The notes beneath the pieces were generated by a model that saw only the letters and a list, made by a program, of their open reading frames with translations, searched no databases and was not told the DNA's origin. The translations under genes were made by a program, and so were the position numbers. From Microbacterium sp. (GTDB lineage Bacteria; Actinomycetota; Actinomycetes; Actinomycetales; Microbacteriaceae), in assembly GCF_026393345.1 (NCBI RefSeq), contig NZ_JAPLAI010000037.1, positions 1 through 54,164 of the forward strand: a stretch of DNA of 54,164 nucleotides, given 5' to 3'. Shown here one piece after another: positions 33,256-42,931 of the stretch. The first letter of the stretch is position 1. Each line of letters starts with the position of its first letter.

Positions 33256-34479
33256 ATGACCACGCTCGACACGGCACCCCGCACCCACTTCTCCGGCACC
33301 GCATCCGAGGACGAACTCGCCCAGTGGGATGCGGTCGCCGAGGGCGTCGCCGAACGCCTCGGTGCCGACGCGCTGGAACGCGACCGGCGGAACGCCCAGC
33401 CGTTCGCCGAGGCGAAGCTGCTGCAGGAGTCGGGACTCGTGACCCTTCTCGACCCGGCCGAGTACGGCGGCGGCGGCGGGCACTGGGAGTCCGCGTTCCG
33501 GGCGGTGCGGACGCTGGCCCGCACCGACGCGTCGATCGCGCAGCTGCTCGGCTACCACTACGTCAACGAGGCCAACATCGCGCTCGTGGCGCCCGCAGCC
33601 GAGCGCGAGCGGTGGTTCCGTGCCACGATCGCCGGGCGCTGGGTGTGGGGCGACTCGGTCAACCCGGTCGACCCGAATCTCACCCTGACCGACACCCCGG
33701 AGGGCCTCCGGCTGAACGGATTCAAGCGTTTCTCCACCGGCTCCGGGGTCGGCGAGGCGCTGCTCATCAACGCGGTGGTCGACGGCGGCGAGCACGACGG
33801 TGAGTTCGCCTACCTCGTGCTGCCGTACGGACACCCCGGGGTGGAGCTCGTGGACGACTGGGACAACCTGGGGCAGCGGCTCTCGGCGAGCAACACCGTC
33901 CGCTACCACGACGTGGTCGTGGCCGCCGATCAGGTGCTCGGCTACGGCACCGATGAGCCGATCCAGAGCTACGTGACGCCGGCGATCCAGCTGGTCTTCG
34001 GGAATCTGTACCTCGGCATCGCGCAGGGGGCGCTCGCGCAGGCGCGGGAGCTCACGAACGCCCGCCCGAACGCGTGGTTCCTCAGCGCCGCCGACCGGTA
34101 CCGCGAGGACCCGTTCGTGCAGCGGCTGTACGGCGAGCTCGTCTCCCGCGTCGCCGCCGTCGAGGCGCTCGCCGATGCCGTGAACCGCGAGTACGACCGC
34201 TCGATCTCCCGCGGGGATGCGGTGACCGCCGGCGATCGCGCGGAGCTCGCGATCCGCATCGCGCAGCTGAAGGTCGTCTCCAGCGACACCGCCGTGGATG
34301 TCGCGAACCGCGTGTTCGAGGCGACGGGGTCGAGCTCCACCGCATCCCGGGTCGGTCTCGACCTGCACTGGCGGAACGTGCGCACCCACTCCCTGCACGA
34401 CCCGGTGGATTACAAGAAGCTCGAGGTCGGTGCGAACTTCCTCACCGGCGCCGTGCAGCCGATCTCCCTCTACACCTGA
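33256..34479 (+). CDS. DszC/SfnB-like acyl-CoA dehydrogenase-fold flavin monooxygenase
   Basis: 407 residues in the acyl-CoA dehydrogenase fold but of the monooxygenase branch (DszC, SfnB, TdsC). The diagnostic C-terminal segment HWRNVRTHSLHDPVDYK resembles the DszC active-site region, and VWGDSVNPVDPNLTL with FKRFSTGSGVGEALL marks the flavin side. It is expected to use reduced flavin and O2 to oxidise a heteroatom, for example sulfur. It begins 15 nt after the LLM gene and precedes a second copy of the same family. Confidence 0.85.
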   Translation: MTTLDTAPRTHFSGTASEDELAQWDAVAEGVAERLGADALERDRRNAQPFAEAKLLQESGLVTLLDPAEYGGGGGHWESAFRAVRTLARTDASIAQLLGYHYVNEANIALVAPAAERERWFRATIAGRWVWGDSVNPVDPNLTLTDTPEGLRLNGFKRFSTGSGVGEALLINAVVDGGEHDGEFAYLVLPYGHPGVELVDDWDNLGQRLSASNTVRYHDVVVAADQVLGYGTDEPIQSYVTPAIQLVFGNLYLGIAQGALAQARELTNARPNAWFLSAADRYREDPFVQRLYGELVSRVAAVEALADAVNREYDRSISRGDAVTAGDRAELAIRIAQLKVVSSDTAVDVANRVFEATGSSSTASRVGLDLHWRNVRTHSLHDPVDYKKLEVGANFLTGAVQPISLYT

Positions 34480-34490
34480 GCGAGGAATCC

Positions 34491-35747
34491 ATGACCCTCT
34501 CCGACGAGCAGCGGTGGGCGGGCCTGCCCGCCGACGTGGTGGCGCGGTTCCGCCCCGTCGTCGAGGCCATCGCGAGCGGCGCCGCCGACCGCGACCGTGA
34601 CCGGGAGTTGCCCGCCGAGCAGCTGGCGGCGCTACGCGCCGCCGGGTTCACGCGTGCGCGCCTCGCTCCCACGGACGGCGGCCTCGGCCTCGATTGGCGC
34701 ACCTTCACGCGGCTGCTCATCGCAGTCGCGGCGGCCGATGCCAATGTGCCGCAGATCCTCCGCGGGCACATCGCGCTGGTCGAGCACACCCTGACGACGG
34801 CGGACGGCGCGTTCGCGGACCGCTGGCGCGGCCGGATCGCGGCAGGGGACATCGCCGGGAACGCGTGGAGCGAAGCGGCAGGGTCGACGACGGCCCGCGC
34901 GGCCACCGAACTGCACGAGGATGCGGACGGGACGCTGCGGATCACCGGGCGGAAGTTCTACACGACCGGCAGCATCTTCGCCGAGTGGACGGACACCGTC
35001 GCGCACCGGCTCAGCGACGGCACGGATGTCGCCGCGCTGGTCGCGCTCGACCAGGCCGGAGTGCAGATCCTCGACGACTGGGACGGGTTCGGGCAGCGCC
35101 TCACCGGCACCGGCACGATCGTCTTCGACGGAGCCGTGGTCGACCCGGGCGACGTGCTGCCGGTGCCGGAGCGGTTCGGTTACCAGACTGCGCTGTATCA
35201 GCTGGTGCTGCTCGCCGTGCTCGCCGGCATCGCGCACGCCGCCGTGGCGGACGCCGCCCAGGCGGTCCGTTCGCGCGCGCGGGTGTACAGCCACGGCACC
35301 GCCGCCGCAGTCCGTGACGACCCGCAGATCCAGGCGCTGATCGGTGAGTTGTCCGCATCCGCCTTCGCCGTCGAGGCGACGGTCCTCGCCGTGGCCGACG
35401 CGGTCGAGTCGGCCTATCGGGCTGCGGTCGCCCTGCGGGACGATCCCGCGGATGCGGGGCTTCGCGATGCCGGGCGGATCGCGAATGGGCTCGCCGAGAT
35501 CCGGGCTGCACAGGCGCAGTCGTTCGCGACCGACGAGGTGCAGCGGCTCACCTCACGTCTCTTCGACGCGCTCGGCGCATCCGCCACCGCACGCGGCGGC
35601 GGACTCGACCGGCACTGGCGGAACGCGCGAACGGTGTCCAGCCACAACCCGGTGCTGTTCAAGAACCGATGGATCGGGGCGTGGGAGCTGAACGACGAGC
35701 TGCCGCAGCCGCTGTGGGCCGTCGGCACGCCCGCCGCCGCCCGCTGA
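34491..35747 (+). CDS. Second DszC/SfnB-like flavin monooxygenase
   Basis: 418 residues, paralogous in fold to the gene before it: GNAWSEAAGSTTARA, ITGRKFYTTGSIFAEW and the C-terminal HWRNARTVSSHNPVLFKNR. The two proteins are clearly divergent, so they may act in succession or on different substrates. The ATG at 34491 follows gaggaatcc and lies 11 nt after the previous stop. Its end is 12 bp from the convergent RamB-like gene with no obvious terminator. Confidence 0.85.
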   Translation: MTLSDEQRWAGLPADVVARFRPVVEAIASGAADRDRDRELPAEQLAALRAAGFTRARLAPTDGGLGLDWRTFTRLLIAVAAADANVPQILRGHIALVEHTLTTADGAFADRWRGRIAAGDIAGNAWSEAAGSTTARAATELHEDADGTLRITGRKFYTTGSIFAEWTDTVAHRLSDGTDVAALVALDQAGVQILDDWDGFGQRLTGTGTIVFDGAVVDPGDVLPVPERFGYQTALYQLVLLAVLAGIAHAAVADAAQAVRSRARVYSHGTAAAVRDDPQIQALIGELSASAFAVEATVLAVADAVESAYRAAVALRDDPADAGLRDAGRIANGLAEIRAAQAQSFATDEVQRLTSRLFDALGASATARGGGLDRHWRNARTVSSHNPVLFKNRWIGAWELNDELPQPLWAVGTPAAAR

Positions 35748-35759
35748 CCCACCCGGGGA

Positions 35760-37238
35760 TCAGGAGGTGGCGTGCCGCTCCAGGAACGAGTACACCTCGT
35801 TGTCGTCGACGCCGGGGAACGCGCCCCGCGGCAGCGGCGAGAACATCTGCATGTGGACTCGCGCGCTCGGCCACGACTTGCCCGCCCAGCGGGCGGCGGC
35901 ATCACCCGAGGGGCGGCGGCAGCACGACTCGTCGGGGCACGTCGAGATGGCGCGCTTCTGGGTCTCGCGTCCGCGGAACCACTTCGCGTCGTCGAAGGGC
36001 ACGCCGACGGTGATCGAGAACTCGCCGTCGGAGGTGGTGCCCGTCTGCGACGAGCACCAGAACGTCCCCGAGGGGGTGTCGGTGTACTGGTAGTGCTCGA
36101 TCGTGCGGTTCTGCTCCTCGAACGCGGACCGCGCGGAGAACCACTTGCAGACGATCTGGCCCTCCACGGCGCCCGTGACATCCATCGGCAGCGGCAGCTC
36201 GTCGTTCTCGTACACCCGCGAAATGGCCCCCGACCCGTCAACGCGGAGGAAGTGCAGCGGGATGCCGAAGTGCTCCGTCAACAGGTTCGTCATCCGCATC
36301 CCGGCCGCCTCGTGGGTGACCCCGAACGCGTCGCGGAAGTCTTCGACGGCGAGGTCGCGGTCACGCTTGGCCTGGGTGAGGAAGGCGACGGATGCGGTCT
36401 CCGGCATGAGGCAGCATGCGGCGTAGTAGTTGATCTCCAGCCGTTGCTGCAGGAACTCGCCGTAGTCCGCCGGTGGCTGGTGCTCGAGGAGCCGGTGGGC
36501 CATGGCCTGCAGTGCCATCGAGCGGAGGCCATGGCCGCCGGGGATGGATGCGGGCGGCAGGTAGATGCGGCCGTTCTCCAGGTCGCTGATCGAGCGGGTC
36601 GAGTGTGGCAGGTCGTTGACGTAGATGAGCTCGAAACCGAGCTTCTCTGCCATCACGCTCACCGTGCGGTGGGTCAGGGCGCCGGAGACGTGACCGGCGG
36701 CTTTCAGCTGCTTCTCGGCGAGCTTCTCGATGTCGCCGAGGTAGTTGTTGTGCTCCCGCATCCGCAGTCGCAGGTCGGTGTTCGCGCGCCGCGCCTCCTC
36801 GGGGGTGGCGATCGCCTCGCTCTCGCGCCGCTGCAGTTCGCGGTGGAGGCCGAGGATCGACTCGATGGTCTCATCGCTGACGCCCTTGGAGACCTTGACC
36901 GGGGGGATGCCGAGCCGGCGGAATACCTGGCTCGCCTGCACCCGCTCCAGTTCGATCTCCAGTGCCGCCCGCCGGTTCGGCGGCTCGGACGACAGCAGCT
37001 GCGACAGCTCGATCCCGGTCGCGGTGGCGATCTCCTGCAGCAGTGACAGCTTCGGCTCGCGCTTGCCGTTCTCGATCAGGCTCAGGTGGCTCCCAGCGAC
37101 CCCCACCTTGCTCCCGAGTTCGTCGAGGGTGAGCCCACTCGCCACCCGGAAGTGACGGATGCGGTGACCCAGTGTGGTGAGTTCGATCGTGGCCTGCGGC
37201 ATTCCTTGATCATAGCGAAAGATTTGCCAGTCTTTCAT
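35760..37238 (-). CDS. RamB/PrpR-type XRE transcriptional regulator (short-chain fatty acyl regulator family)
   Basis: About 492 residues. An N-terminal helix-turn-helix (LGHRIRHFRVASGLTLDELGSKVGVAGSHLSLIENG, split) is followed by an ImmA/IrrE-like domain whose HExxH site is degenerate (MALQAMAHRLLEHQ) and by the C-terminal RamB/PrpR domain with CPDESCCRRP. Such proteins control acetate, propionate and gluconeogenic genes; the mycobacterial PrpR cysteines hold an Fe-S cluster. Divergence from pckG fits. The ATG at 37238 has ggag 9 nt upstream; an ATG at 37202 is possible but aagga abuts it with no spacing. A longer frame to 39218 is an antisense artefact of pckG. Confidence 0.82.
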   Translation of the reverse strand: MKDWQIFRYDQGMPQATIELTTLGHRIRHFRVASGLTLDELGSKVGVAGSHLSLIENGKREPKLSLLQEIATATGIELSQLLSSEPPNRRAALEIELERVQASQVFRRLGIPPVKVSKGVSDETIESILGLHRELQRRESEAIATPEEARRANTDLRLRMREHNNYLGDIEKLAEKQLKAAGHVSGALTHRTVSVMAEKLGFELIYVNDLPHSTRSISDLENGRIYLPPASIPGGHGLRSMALQAMAHRLLEHQPPADYGEFLQQRLEINYYAACCLMPETASVAFLTQAKRDRDLAVEDFRDAFGVTHEAAGMRMTNLLTEHFGIPLHFLRVDGSGAISRVYENDELPLPMDVTGAVEGQIVCKWFSARSAFEEQNRTIEHYQYTDTPSGTFWCSSQTGTTSDGEFSITVGVPFDDAKWFRGRETQKRAISTCPDESCCRRPSGDAAARWAGKSWPSARVHMQMFSPLPRGAFPGVDDNEVYSFLERHATS

Positions 37239-37296
37239 CGACAACTCCGGGAAAGGTGGGTGCTGGTGGCCGATAGTGAGAGAGAACACACGTTCT
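37218..37296. promoter_or_regulatory. Regulatory region between the RamB-like gene and pckG
   Basis: Two symmetric motifs are visible. aaaga (37218-37222) and tcttt (37231-37235) flank tttgccag, loosely like the TTTGC core of RamB sites. agaac (37283-37287) and gttct (37292-37296) flank acac just upstream of pckG. The first overlaps the N-terminal codons if the 37238 start is used, which slightly favours the 37202 start. Confidence 0.4.
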
Positions 37297-37325
37297 GACC
37301 GTTGATTCTCTGACAAGGAGCAACC

Positions 37326-39209
37326 ATGGCCCTCGCTGACACCTTCACGCGAACCCTCACCGGCCCCGTCCGGACCGCTCCTGCCTCCTATGGCGCCGCT
37401 CCCACGATCGACGGCCCCGGCATGGCCGCCCTGGTCGCGTGGGTCGACGAGATCGCCGCGCTCACCCAGCCGGCCCGCATCCACTGGATCGACGGCTCCC
37501 GGGGCGAGAACGAGGCCCTCCTGCGCGAGATGGTCGACGAGGGCAAGCTCATCAAGCTCAACCCCGAGTGGCGTCCGGGTTCGTACCTCGCCCGCTCGCA
37601 CCCGAGCGACGTCGCCCGCACCGAGGGCCGCACGTTCATCGCGTCCGAGAACGAAGAGGACGCCGGCCCCACGAACAACTGGGTCGCACCCGCCGAGATC
37701 CGCGGCACGCTGAACGGCCTGTTCGAGGGATCCATGCGCGGTCGCACCATGTACGTCGTGCCGTTCTCCATGGGCGCCGTCGGCGGCCCGCTCTCGCACA
37801 TCGGCGTCCAGGTGACCGACTCGGCCTACGCGGTCGCGTCCATCGGCATCATGACCCGCGTGGGGGAGGATGTCGTCCGCGAGATCGCGAACGGTGCCCC
37901 CTGGGTCAAGACCGTGCACTCGGTGGGCGCCCCGCTCGAGGCCGGTCAGGCCGACGTCGCGTGGCCCTGCAACGACGAGAAGTACATCGTGCACTACCCC
38001 GACACGCTCGAGGTGTGGTCGTACGGCTCCGGCTACGGCGGCAACGCGATCCTCGCCAAGAAGTGCTTCGCGCTGCGGATCGCCTCGGTGATCGGCCGCG
38101 ACGAGGGCTGGCTCGCCGAGCACATGCTGCTCATCCGCGTCATCAGCCCCGAGGGCAAGGCCTTCCACGTGGCGGCGGCGTTCCCGTCCGCGTGCGGCAA
38201 GACGAACCTCGCCATGCTGCGTCCCACCATCCCGGGCTGGCGCGTCGAGACCCTCGGCGACGACATCGCGTGGCTGCGCCCGGGCGACGACGGGCGCCTG
38301 TGGGCCATCAACCCGGAGGCCGGCTTCTTCGGTGTCGCCCCCGGCACCGGCGAGTCCACCAATGTGACGGCCGTGGAGACCCTGTGGGGCAACACGATCT
38401 TCACGAACGTGGCGCTCCGCCCGGACGGCGATGTCTGGTGGGAGGGGCTCACCGATGAGGCGCCCGCACAGCTCACCGACTGGGAGGGCAACGACTGGAC
38501 GCCCGCGTCGGGCCGTCCTGCCGCGCACCCCAACTCCCGGTTCACCGTGGCTGCCGCGCAATGCCCGCAGATCGCCCCCGACTGGGACACCCCGGAGGGG
38601 GTGCCGCTGGATGCCATCCTGTTCGGCGGCCGTCGCGCGACGAACGTGCCGCTCGTCGTCGAGGCCACCGACTGGGCGCACGGCGTGTTCCTCGGCTCGA
38701 CGATCTCGTCCGAGCGCACCGCCGCCGCGGAGGGAACCGTCGGCGAACTCCGCCGCGATCCCTTCGCCATGCTCCCGTTCTGCGGCTACAACATGGCGGA
38801 CTACTTCGGCCACTGGATCTCGGTGGGCCAGAAGCTGCGCTTCGACCGCGCCCCCCGGATCTTCCAGGTCAACTGGTTCCGCAAGGGCACCGACGGCCGC
38901 TTCCTGTGGCCCGGATTCGGCGACAACGCCCGCGTCATCGACTGGATCATCCGCCGCATCGAGGGCGGCGTACCGGCGATCGACAGCCCCATCGGCCGTC
39001 TTCCCCGCCTCACCGACCTGAACCTCGACGGCATCGAGGTCCCCGAGGCCGACCTCGAGGAGCTCTTCGCGATCGACTCGTCGTCGTGGCTGACCGAGGC
39101 CGACCTCACCGAGGAGTTCTACAACACCTTCGGCGACCGCATCCCGTCCACGCTCCGCGCCGAACTGTCGTCGCTGCGGTACCGGCTGAATCACGCCCCG
39201 CAGGCCTGA
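37326..39209 (+). CDS. pckG: Phosphoenolpyruvate carboxykinase (GTP)
   Basis: 627 residues, normal family length. It interconverts oxaloacetate and PEP using GTP, starting gluconeogenesis. Diagnostic motifs are [13 protein letters not shown] near residue 57, the P-loop with reactive Cys290 in [15 protein letters not shown], and the metal/nucleotide region [35 protein letters not shown] (split). The start has aaggag upstream. The divergent RamB/PrpR-like regulator is a plausible controller. The gene contains no GGATGCGG octamer, unlike most of the window. Confidence 0.97.
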   Translation: MALADTFTRTLTGPVRTAPASYGAAPTIDGPGMAALVAWVDEIAALTQPARIHWIDGSRGENEALLREMVDEGKLIKLNPEWRPGSYLARSHPSDVARTEGRTFIASENEEDAGPTNNWVAPAEIRGTLNGLFEGSMRGRTMYVVPFSMGAVGGPLSHIGVQVTDSAYAVASIGIMTRVGEDVVREIANGAPWVKTVHSVGAPLEAGQADVAWPCNDEKYIVHYPDTLEVWSYGSGYGGNAILAKKCFALRIASVIGRDEGWLAEHMLLIRVISPEGKAFHVAAAFPSACGKTNLAMLRPTIPGWRVETLGDDIAWLRPGDDGRLWAINPEAGFFGVAPGTGESTNVTAVETLWGNTIFTNVALRPDGDVWWEGLTDEAPAQLTDWEGNDWTPASGRPAAHPNSRFTVAAAQCPQIAPDWDTPEGVPLDAILFGGRRATNVPLVVEATDWAHGVFLGSTISSERTAAAEGTVGELRRDPFAMLPFCGYNMADYFGHWISVGQKLRFDRAPRIFQVNWFRKGTDGRFLWPGFGDNARVIDWIIRRIEGGVPAIDSPIGRLPRLTDLNLDGIEVPEADLEELFAIDSSSWLTEADLTEEFYNTFGDRIPSTLRAELSSLRYRLNHAPQA

Positions 39210-39213
39210 CCCG

Positions 39214-39262
39214 AACACGAGAACGCCCCCGGACCGTCAGGTTCCGGGGGCGTTCTCGTGTT
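39214..39262. terminator. Intrinsic terminator between pckG and the ABC exporter
   Basis: A perfect 20-bp stem, aacacgagaacgcccccgga (39214-39233) with its complement at 39243-39262, around a 9-nt loop, followed by ttcgc. It lies between convergent genes and can serve both. Confidence 0.92.
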
Positions 39263-39280
39263 TCGCAGTCGGGATGCGGG

Positions 39281-41173
39281 TCAGACGAGTAGCTGGTGCT
39301 TCGCCAGGTCGCGGTACAACGGGGTGGAGGCGACGAGCTCGGAGTGCGTTCCCTGACCGACGACGCGGCCGTGCTCCATGACGACGATCAGGTCGCTGTC
39401 GACGACGGTCGACAGGCGGTGCGCGATGACGATGAGCGTACGGCCGGTGGCGACGGCGTCGATGGCCTCCCGCATCCGCTGCTCGTTGAGGCCATCGAGG
39501 GATGACGTCGACTCGTCCAGCAGCAGGATCGGGGGTGCCGCCAGCAGGGCGCGGGCGATCGCGAGCCGCTGACGCTCGCCGCCGGAGAGCATGACCCCGC
39601 CCTCGCCCACGGGGGCGTTGAGGCCCAGCGAGCTGCGGTCGAGCACCTCGCCGAGGTTCACCTCGCGCAGCACCCGCTCGCACTCCGCGTCGGTGGCGTC
39701 GGGCGAGGCAAGGCGCAGGTTGTCGGCGATGGTGCCGGCCAGGGTCGGCGCGTCCTGCTCCACGTAACCGAGCTGGGCGCGGAGCGCGTCGCGGTCGAGC
39801 GCGCGGATATCTCGGCCGCCGAGCAGGACCGCACCGCCCGTCGGGTCGTAGAACCGCTCGATGAGGGCGAGCGTGGTGCTCTTGCCGGCGCCGGACGGCC
39901 CGACCAGCGCCACCCGCGACCCCTGCGGCACGCGGAACGAGACGCCGCGGAGCACGTCGTCGTCGTCCGTGTCGACCGCATCCACCGCGGCGGTGTCGAG
40001 CCGTGCGGTCTCGAGCGCGGCACGCGCCTCCGACTCGGCCTTGTGCCGGGCCTCGACCACACTGTCCGGGTAGCGGAAGTGCACGTCGCGGAACTCGATG
40101 GCGGCCGGCGACGGGTCCGCGGTGACGTCGGTCACGCGTGCGGCGATCGCCGCATCCTGCTCCGTCTCGGTGGGCAGGTCGAGGATCTCCTGGATGCGGC
40201 CGAGCGCGCCGAGGGCCTGGTTCACCGAGGTGATGGCGCCGAAGAACGACCCGAGCGGCTGCACCAGGAAGAAGAGGAACATGACGAACGTCACGAGCGA
40301 GGCGATCGTGATCGCGCCGCTCGCGACGCGGAACCCGCCGACGCCGAGGACGACGAGGAGGGACAGCTGGAGGGCGATCCCGGCGACGGGCACCACGAGC
40401 GCCGACACCTTGGCGATGCGCACCCCGATGACGAATGTCTCGTCGGCGGTGGCGGTGATGGCCGCCTGTTCACGCTCGCCCGCACCGGCGGCGCGGACGG
40501 TGCGGATGGAGCCGATCGCGCGCTCGACACTGGAGGCCAGCTCGCCGACCTTCTCCTGCTGGGCGCGGGTGGCCCGACGGATGCGGCCACTGAGCAGACC
40601 CACCGCCGCGATGGAGAGTCCGATGACCACGAGGATGAGCAGCAGCAGGATCGGGTCGATGAGCAGCATCGCGATGAGGGCGCCGGCGAAGATGAGCACA
40701 TTGCCGATGGAATCCGCGAGGCCCTGCGTGAGGACCGCGTACAGCAGTGTCGTGTCGGTGCCGACACGGGAGACGAGGTCGCCGGTGCGGCGGGCGTCGA
40801 ACTCGCGGATCGGCAGATGCAGCAGGCGCGCGATGAGACGGCGACGACTGGAGAAGACGACAGCGGCGCCCGTGCGCTGCAGCAGGTAGTGCTGGTAGCC
40901 GGAGATCACCGAGGAAACGAGGACGAGCGCCACCAGCACCCACACCAGGGTGCCGAGCGCCCCACCGCTCTGCACCCGGGAGATGATCTCGCCCACCGCG
41001 AGCGGCTGGGCGAGGGTCGTCCCGGCGGCGAGGATGCTGAGCACGGCCACCCAGACGAGCACCCCCTTGTTCTCGAAGAGGTGGGGGAGCAGCTGGCGGA
41101 AGCTCGCCCGCGGGCCGTCGGTGGCGGTCGGTCGGGCGAACGGACTGCGGCGCGGGGGAGCGCTCGTGGACAT
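39281..41173 (-). CDS. ABC exporter half-transporter (MsbA/LmrA type, fused membrane and ATPase domains)
   Basis: 630 residues. The membrane domain has six helices from residue 45 to 330. The ATPase has Walker A VGPSGAGKSTT near residue 455, signature LSGGERQRLAIARALL and Walker B ILLLDESTSSLDG. It probably forms a homodimeric drug or lipid exporter. Between FRYPDS and DVLRGVSF, at the start of the ATPase, is an unusual charged insertion of about 35 residues (SVVEARHKAESEARAAL and onwards, ending DTDDDD). The ATG at 41173 is preferred over a frame extending upstream with non-family sequence. Confidence 0.9.
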   Translation of the reverse strand: MSTSAPPRRSPFARPTATDGPRASFRQLLPHLFENKGVLVWVAVLSILAAGTTLAQPLAVGEIISRVQSGGALGTLVWVLVALVLVSSVISGYQHYLLQRTGAAVVFSSRRRLIARLLHLPIREFDARRTGDLVSRVGTDTTLLYAVLTQGLADSIGNVLIFAGALIAMLLIDPILLLLILVVIGLSIAAVGLLSGRIRRATRAQQEKVGELASSVERAIGSIRTVRAAGAGEREQAAITATADETFVIGVRIAKVSALVVPVAGIALQLSLLVVLGVGGFRVASGAITIASLVTFVMFLFFLVQPLGSFFGAITSVNQALGALGRIQEILDLPTETEQDAAIAARVTDVTADPSPAAIEFRDVHFRYPDSVVEARHKAESEARAALETARLDTAAVDAVDTDDDDVLRGVSFRVPQGSRVALVGPSGAGKSTTLALIERFYDPTGGAVLLGGRDIRALDRDALRAQLGYVEQDAPTLAGTIADNLRLASPDATDAECERVLREVNLGEVLDRSSLGLNAPVGEGGVMLSGGERQRLAIARALLAAPPILLLDESTSSLDGLNEQRMREAIDAVATGRTLIVIAHRLSTVVDSDLIVVMEHGRVVGQGTHSELVASTPLYRDLAKHQLLV

Positions 41174-41276
41174 GCGTACCTCGGTTCGGGAAGGGCGGTC
41201 CCTCAACGCTACGCCTCGCGCGGCCGCATCCGCCCCGCTCGGCACACCTCCCCGTTTCGGCGTCAGGGGAGGCGAA

Positions 41277-42728
41277 CTACAGTTCCGCGGACACCTCGGC
41301 GCCCAGGTCGCCGGTGTAGTCCACGTCCCTGGTCTCCTTGGACAGGATGAGCGCAATGAGCGTCAGCACGCCCGCGCCGGAAAGGTAGATGCCGACGAGC
41401 CACGGCTCGCCGCCCGCCGCGGCCCACAGTGCGACCGCGATGATCGGCGCGACCGCCGCGCCGAGGATCGACGAGACGTTGTACGAGATCGCCGAGCCGG
41501 TGTAGCGGACGTTCGTCGGGAACAGCTCCGGCAGGATCGCGCCCATCGGCCCGAACGTGGCGCCCATCAGCAGGAACCCGAGGATGAGGAAGGCCTGGCT
41601 CAGCACCTGGGTCACGGCCGGATCGGTGTGCGGCAGCAGGAACAGGTTGAAGGTGAACCCGAACAGGATGATCGCCGCGGTCACCCCGATGAGGAGTTTC
41701 CGGCGGCCGATCCGGTCGGCGATGGGTCCCGACAGCAGGGTGAAGATGCCGAAGAACACCACACCGATGATCTGCATGATGACGAAGTCGGTGTACGCGA
41801 ACCCGAGGCCGGGCACGTACGTGCTCGCATCGAACGGAGTGCCCGCGGCCTCCGCGGCTGCTTCCGCGCCGGTGAGGGTCGCCTTGGTGCCGTACGAGAG
41901 CGTGAAGCTCGTCATCAGGTAGAAGAGCACGTAGGTCGCCAGCATGATGAAGGTGCCGAGGATGAGCTGCCACCAGTTGCGCCGCAGCACTTCGCCGAGC
42001 GGGAACTTGCGGATGACCCCGCGCTGCTCCGCCTTGACGAAGGTGTCGGATTCGACGAGCTTCAGACGCACCCAGAGGCCGATGATGACCATGACCGCGG
42101 AGAACCAGAAGGGCACGCGCCAGCCCCACGACAGGAACTCCACGGACCGCTGCGCCGTGCCATCCGGATGCGGCAGTGCGAAGTTGATGATGAGGAACAC
42201 GCCGTTGGCGATGATGAACCCGATCGGGGCGCCCAGCTGCGGGAACGTGCCGTACCAGGCGCGCTTGCCGGCGGGGGCGTTCTCGGTCGCGACGAGCGCC
42301 GCGCCGGACCATTCGCCACCGAGCGCGAAGCCCTGGGCGAGGCGGAGGAAGAGCAGCAGCAGGGCCGCCCACCACCCGATGTTCTGGTAGGTGGGGAGGC
42401 AGCCGATGAGGAACGTCGCGATACCCATCGTCAGCAGGGAGGCGACGAGGGTGGCCTTGCGGCCGAAGCGGTCACCGAAATGGCCGAAGATCACGGCGCC
42501 GATGGGGCGGGCGACCATGGCGGCACCGAAGACGGCGAACGACGACAGCAGTGCCGTCGTGTCGTCGCCGGTGGGGAAGAAGAGCGCGGGGAAGACGAGG
42601 ACCGCCGCCGTGGCATAGGCGTAGAAGTCGTAGAACGCGATTGTGGTGCCGACGAGGCTCGCCAGGATGACGCGCGAGCGGGGGTTGGCGGGGGCGGAGG
42701 GGGCCGAAGTGGCGGAGGGGGCAGACAT
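41277..42728 (-). CDS. MHS-family (MFS) transporter
   Basis: 483 residues, 12 predicted membrane helices, metabolite:H+ symporter branch. Signatures are TTIAFYDFYAYATAAVLVF, GHFGDRFGRKATLV, GGEWSGAALVATENAP and ADRIGRRKLLIG. It has a longer fifth extracytoplasmic region (TGAEAAAEAAGTPFDASTYVPGL) than the transporter at 13339. The start at 42728 precedes a low-complexity Ala/Pro/Ser N-terminus; its ribosome-binding site is weak. No catabolic genes are adjacent, so the substrate is unknown. Confidence 0.88.
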   Translation of the reverse strand: MSAPSATSAPSAPANPRSRVILASLVGTTIAFYDFYAYATAAVLVFPALFFPTGDDTTALLSSFAVFGAAMVARPIGAVIFGHFGDRFGRKATLVASLLTMGIATFLIGCLPTYQNIGWWAALLLLFLRLAQGFALGGEWSGAALVATENAPAGKRAWYGTFPQLGAPIGFIIANGVFLIINFALPHPDGTAQRSVEFLSWGWRVPFWFSAVMVIIGLWVRLKLVESDTFVKAEQRGVIRKFPLGEVLRRNWWQLILGTFIMLATYVLFYLMTSFTLSYGTKATLTGAEAAAEAAGTPFDASTYVPGLGFAYTDFVIMQIIGVVFFGIFTLLSGPIADRIGRRKLLIGVTAAIILFGFTFNLFLLPHTDPAVTQVLSQAFLILGFLLMGATFGPMGAILPELFPTNVRYTGSAISYNVSSILGAAVAPIIAVALWAAAGGEPWLVGIYLSGAGVLTLIALILSKETRDVDYTGDLGAEVSAEL

Positions 42729-42884
42729 TCGCAACCTAGAACGGGGACGACGGGGGGAGGGTCCGGGGTGGGGGCCTGCCGGTGACGAGCTCGGAGGTGC
42801 GGGTCGCGCACGGGCGGTCACGGAGTCACCGGAACGTCGGTGTGTCGCCGACGCATAAACGCCCAGTCTACTCCCAGGAAAACG

Positions 42885-42920
42885 CCGAACGCCGTGCCCC
42901 TCGGGGTACACGGCGTTCGG
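42885..42920 (-). terminator. Intrinsic terminator at the end of the riboflavin operon
   Basis: A 12-bp perfect stem (ccgaacgccgtg at 42885-42896 with cacggcgttcgg at 42909-42920), extended by cccc/gggg inside. On the minus strand it is followed by cgttttcc. It ends the transcript of the small membrane protein and probably the rib operon. Confidence 0.88.
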
Positions 42921-42931
42921 GATACGGCTGA

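Noticed and set aside
32155..34398. A 747-codon minus-strand frame opposite the LLM and DszC-like genes
   Set aside because: Repetitive antisense composition with no domain; the sense genes have family motifs, ribosome-binding sites and tight spacing.
35760..39218. A 1152-codon minus-strand frame covering the RamB-like gene and all of pckG
   Set aside because: Only the 35760-37238 part has recognisable domains; the rest is antisense to pckG, whose motifs are complete.
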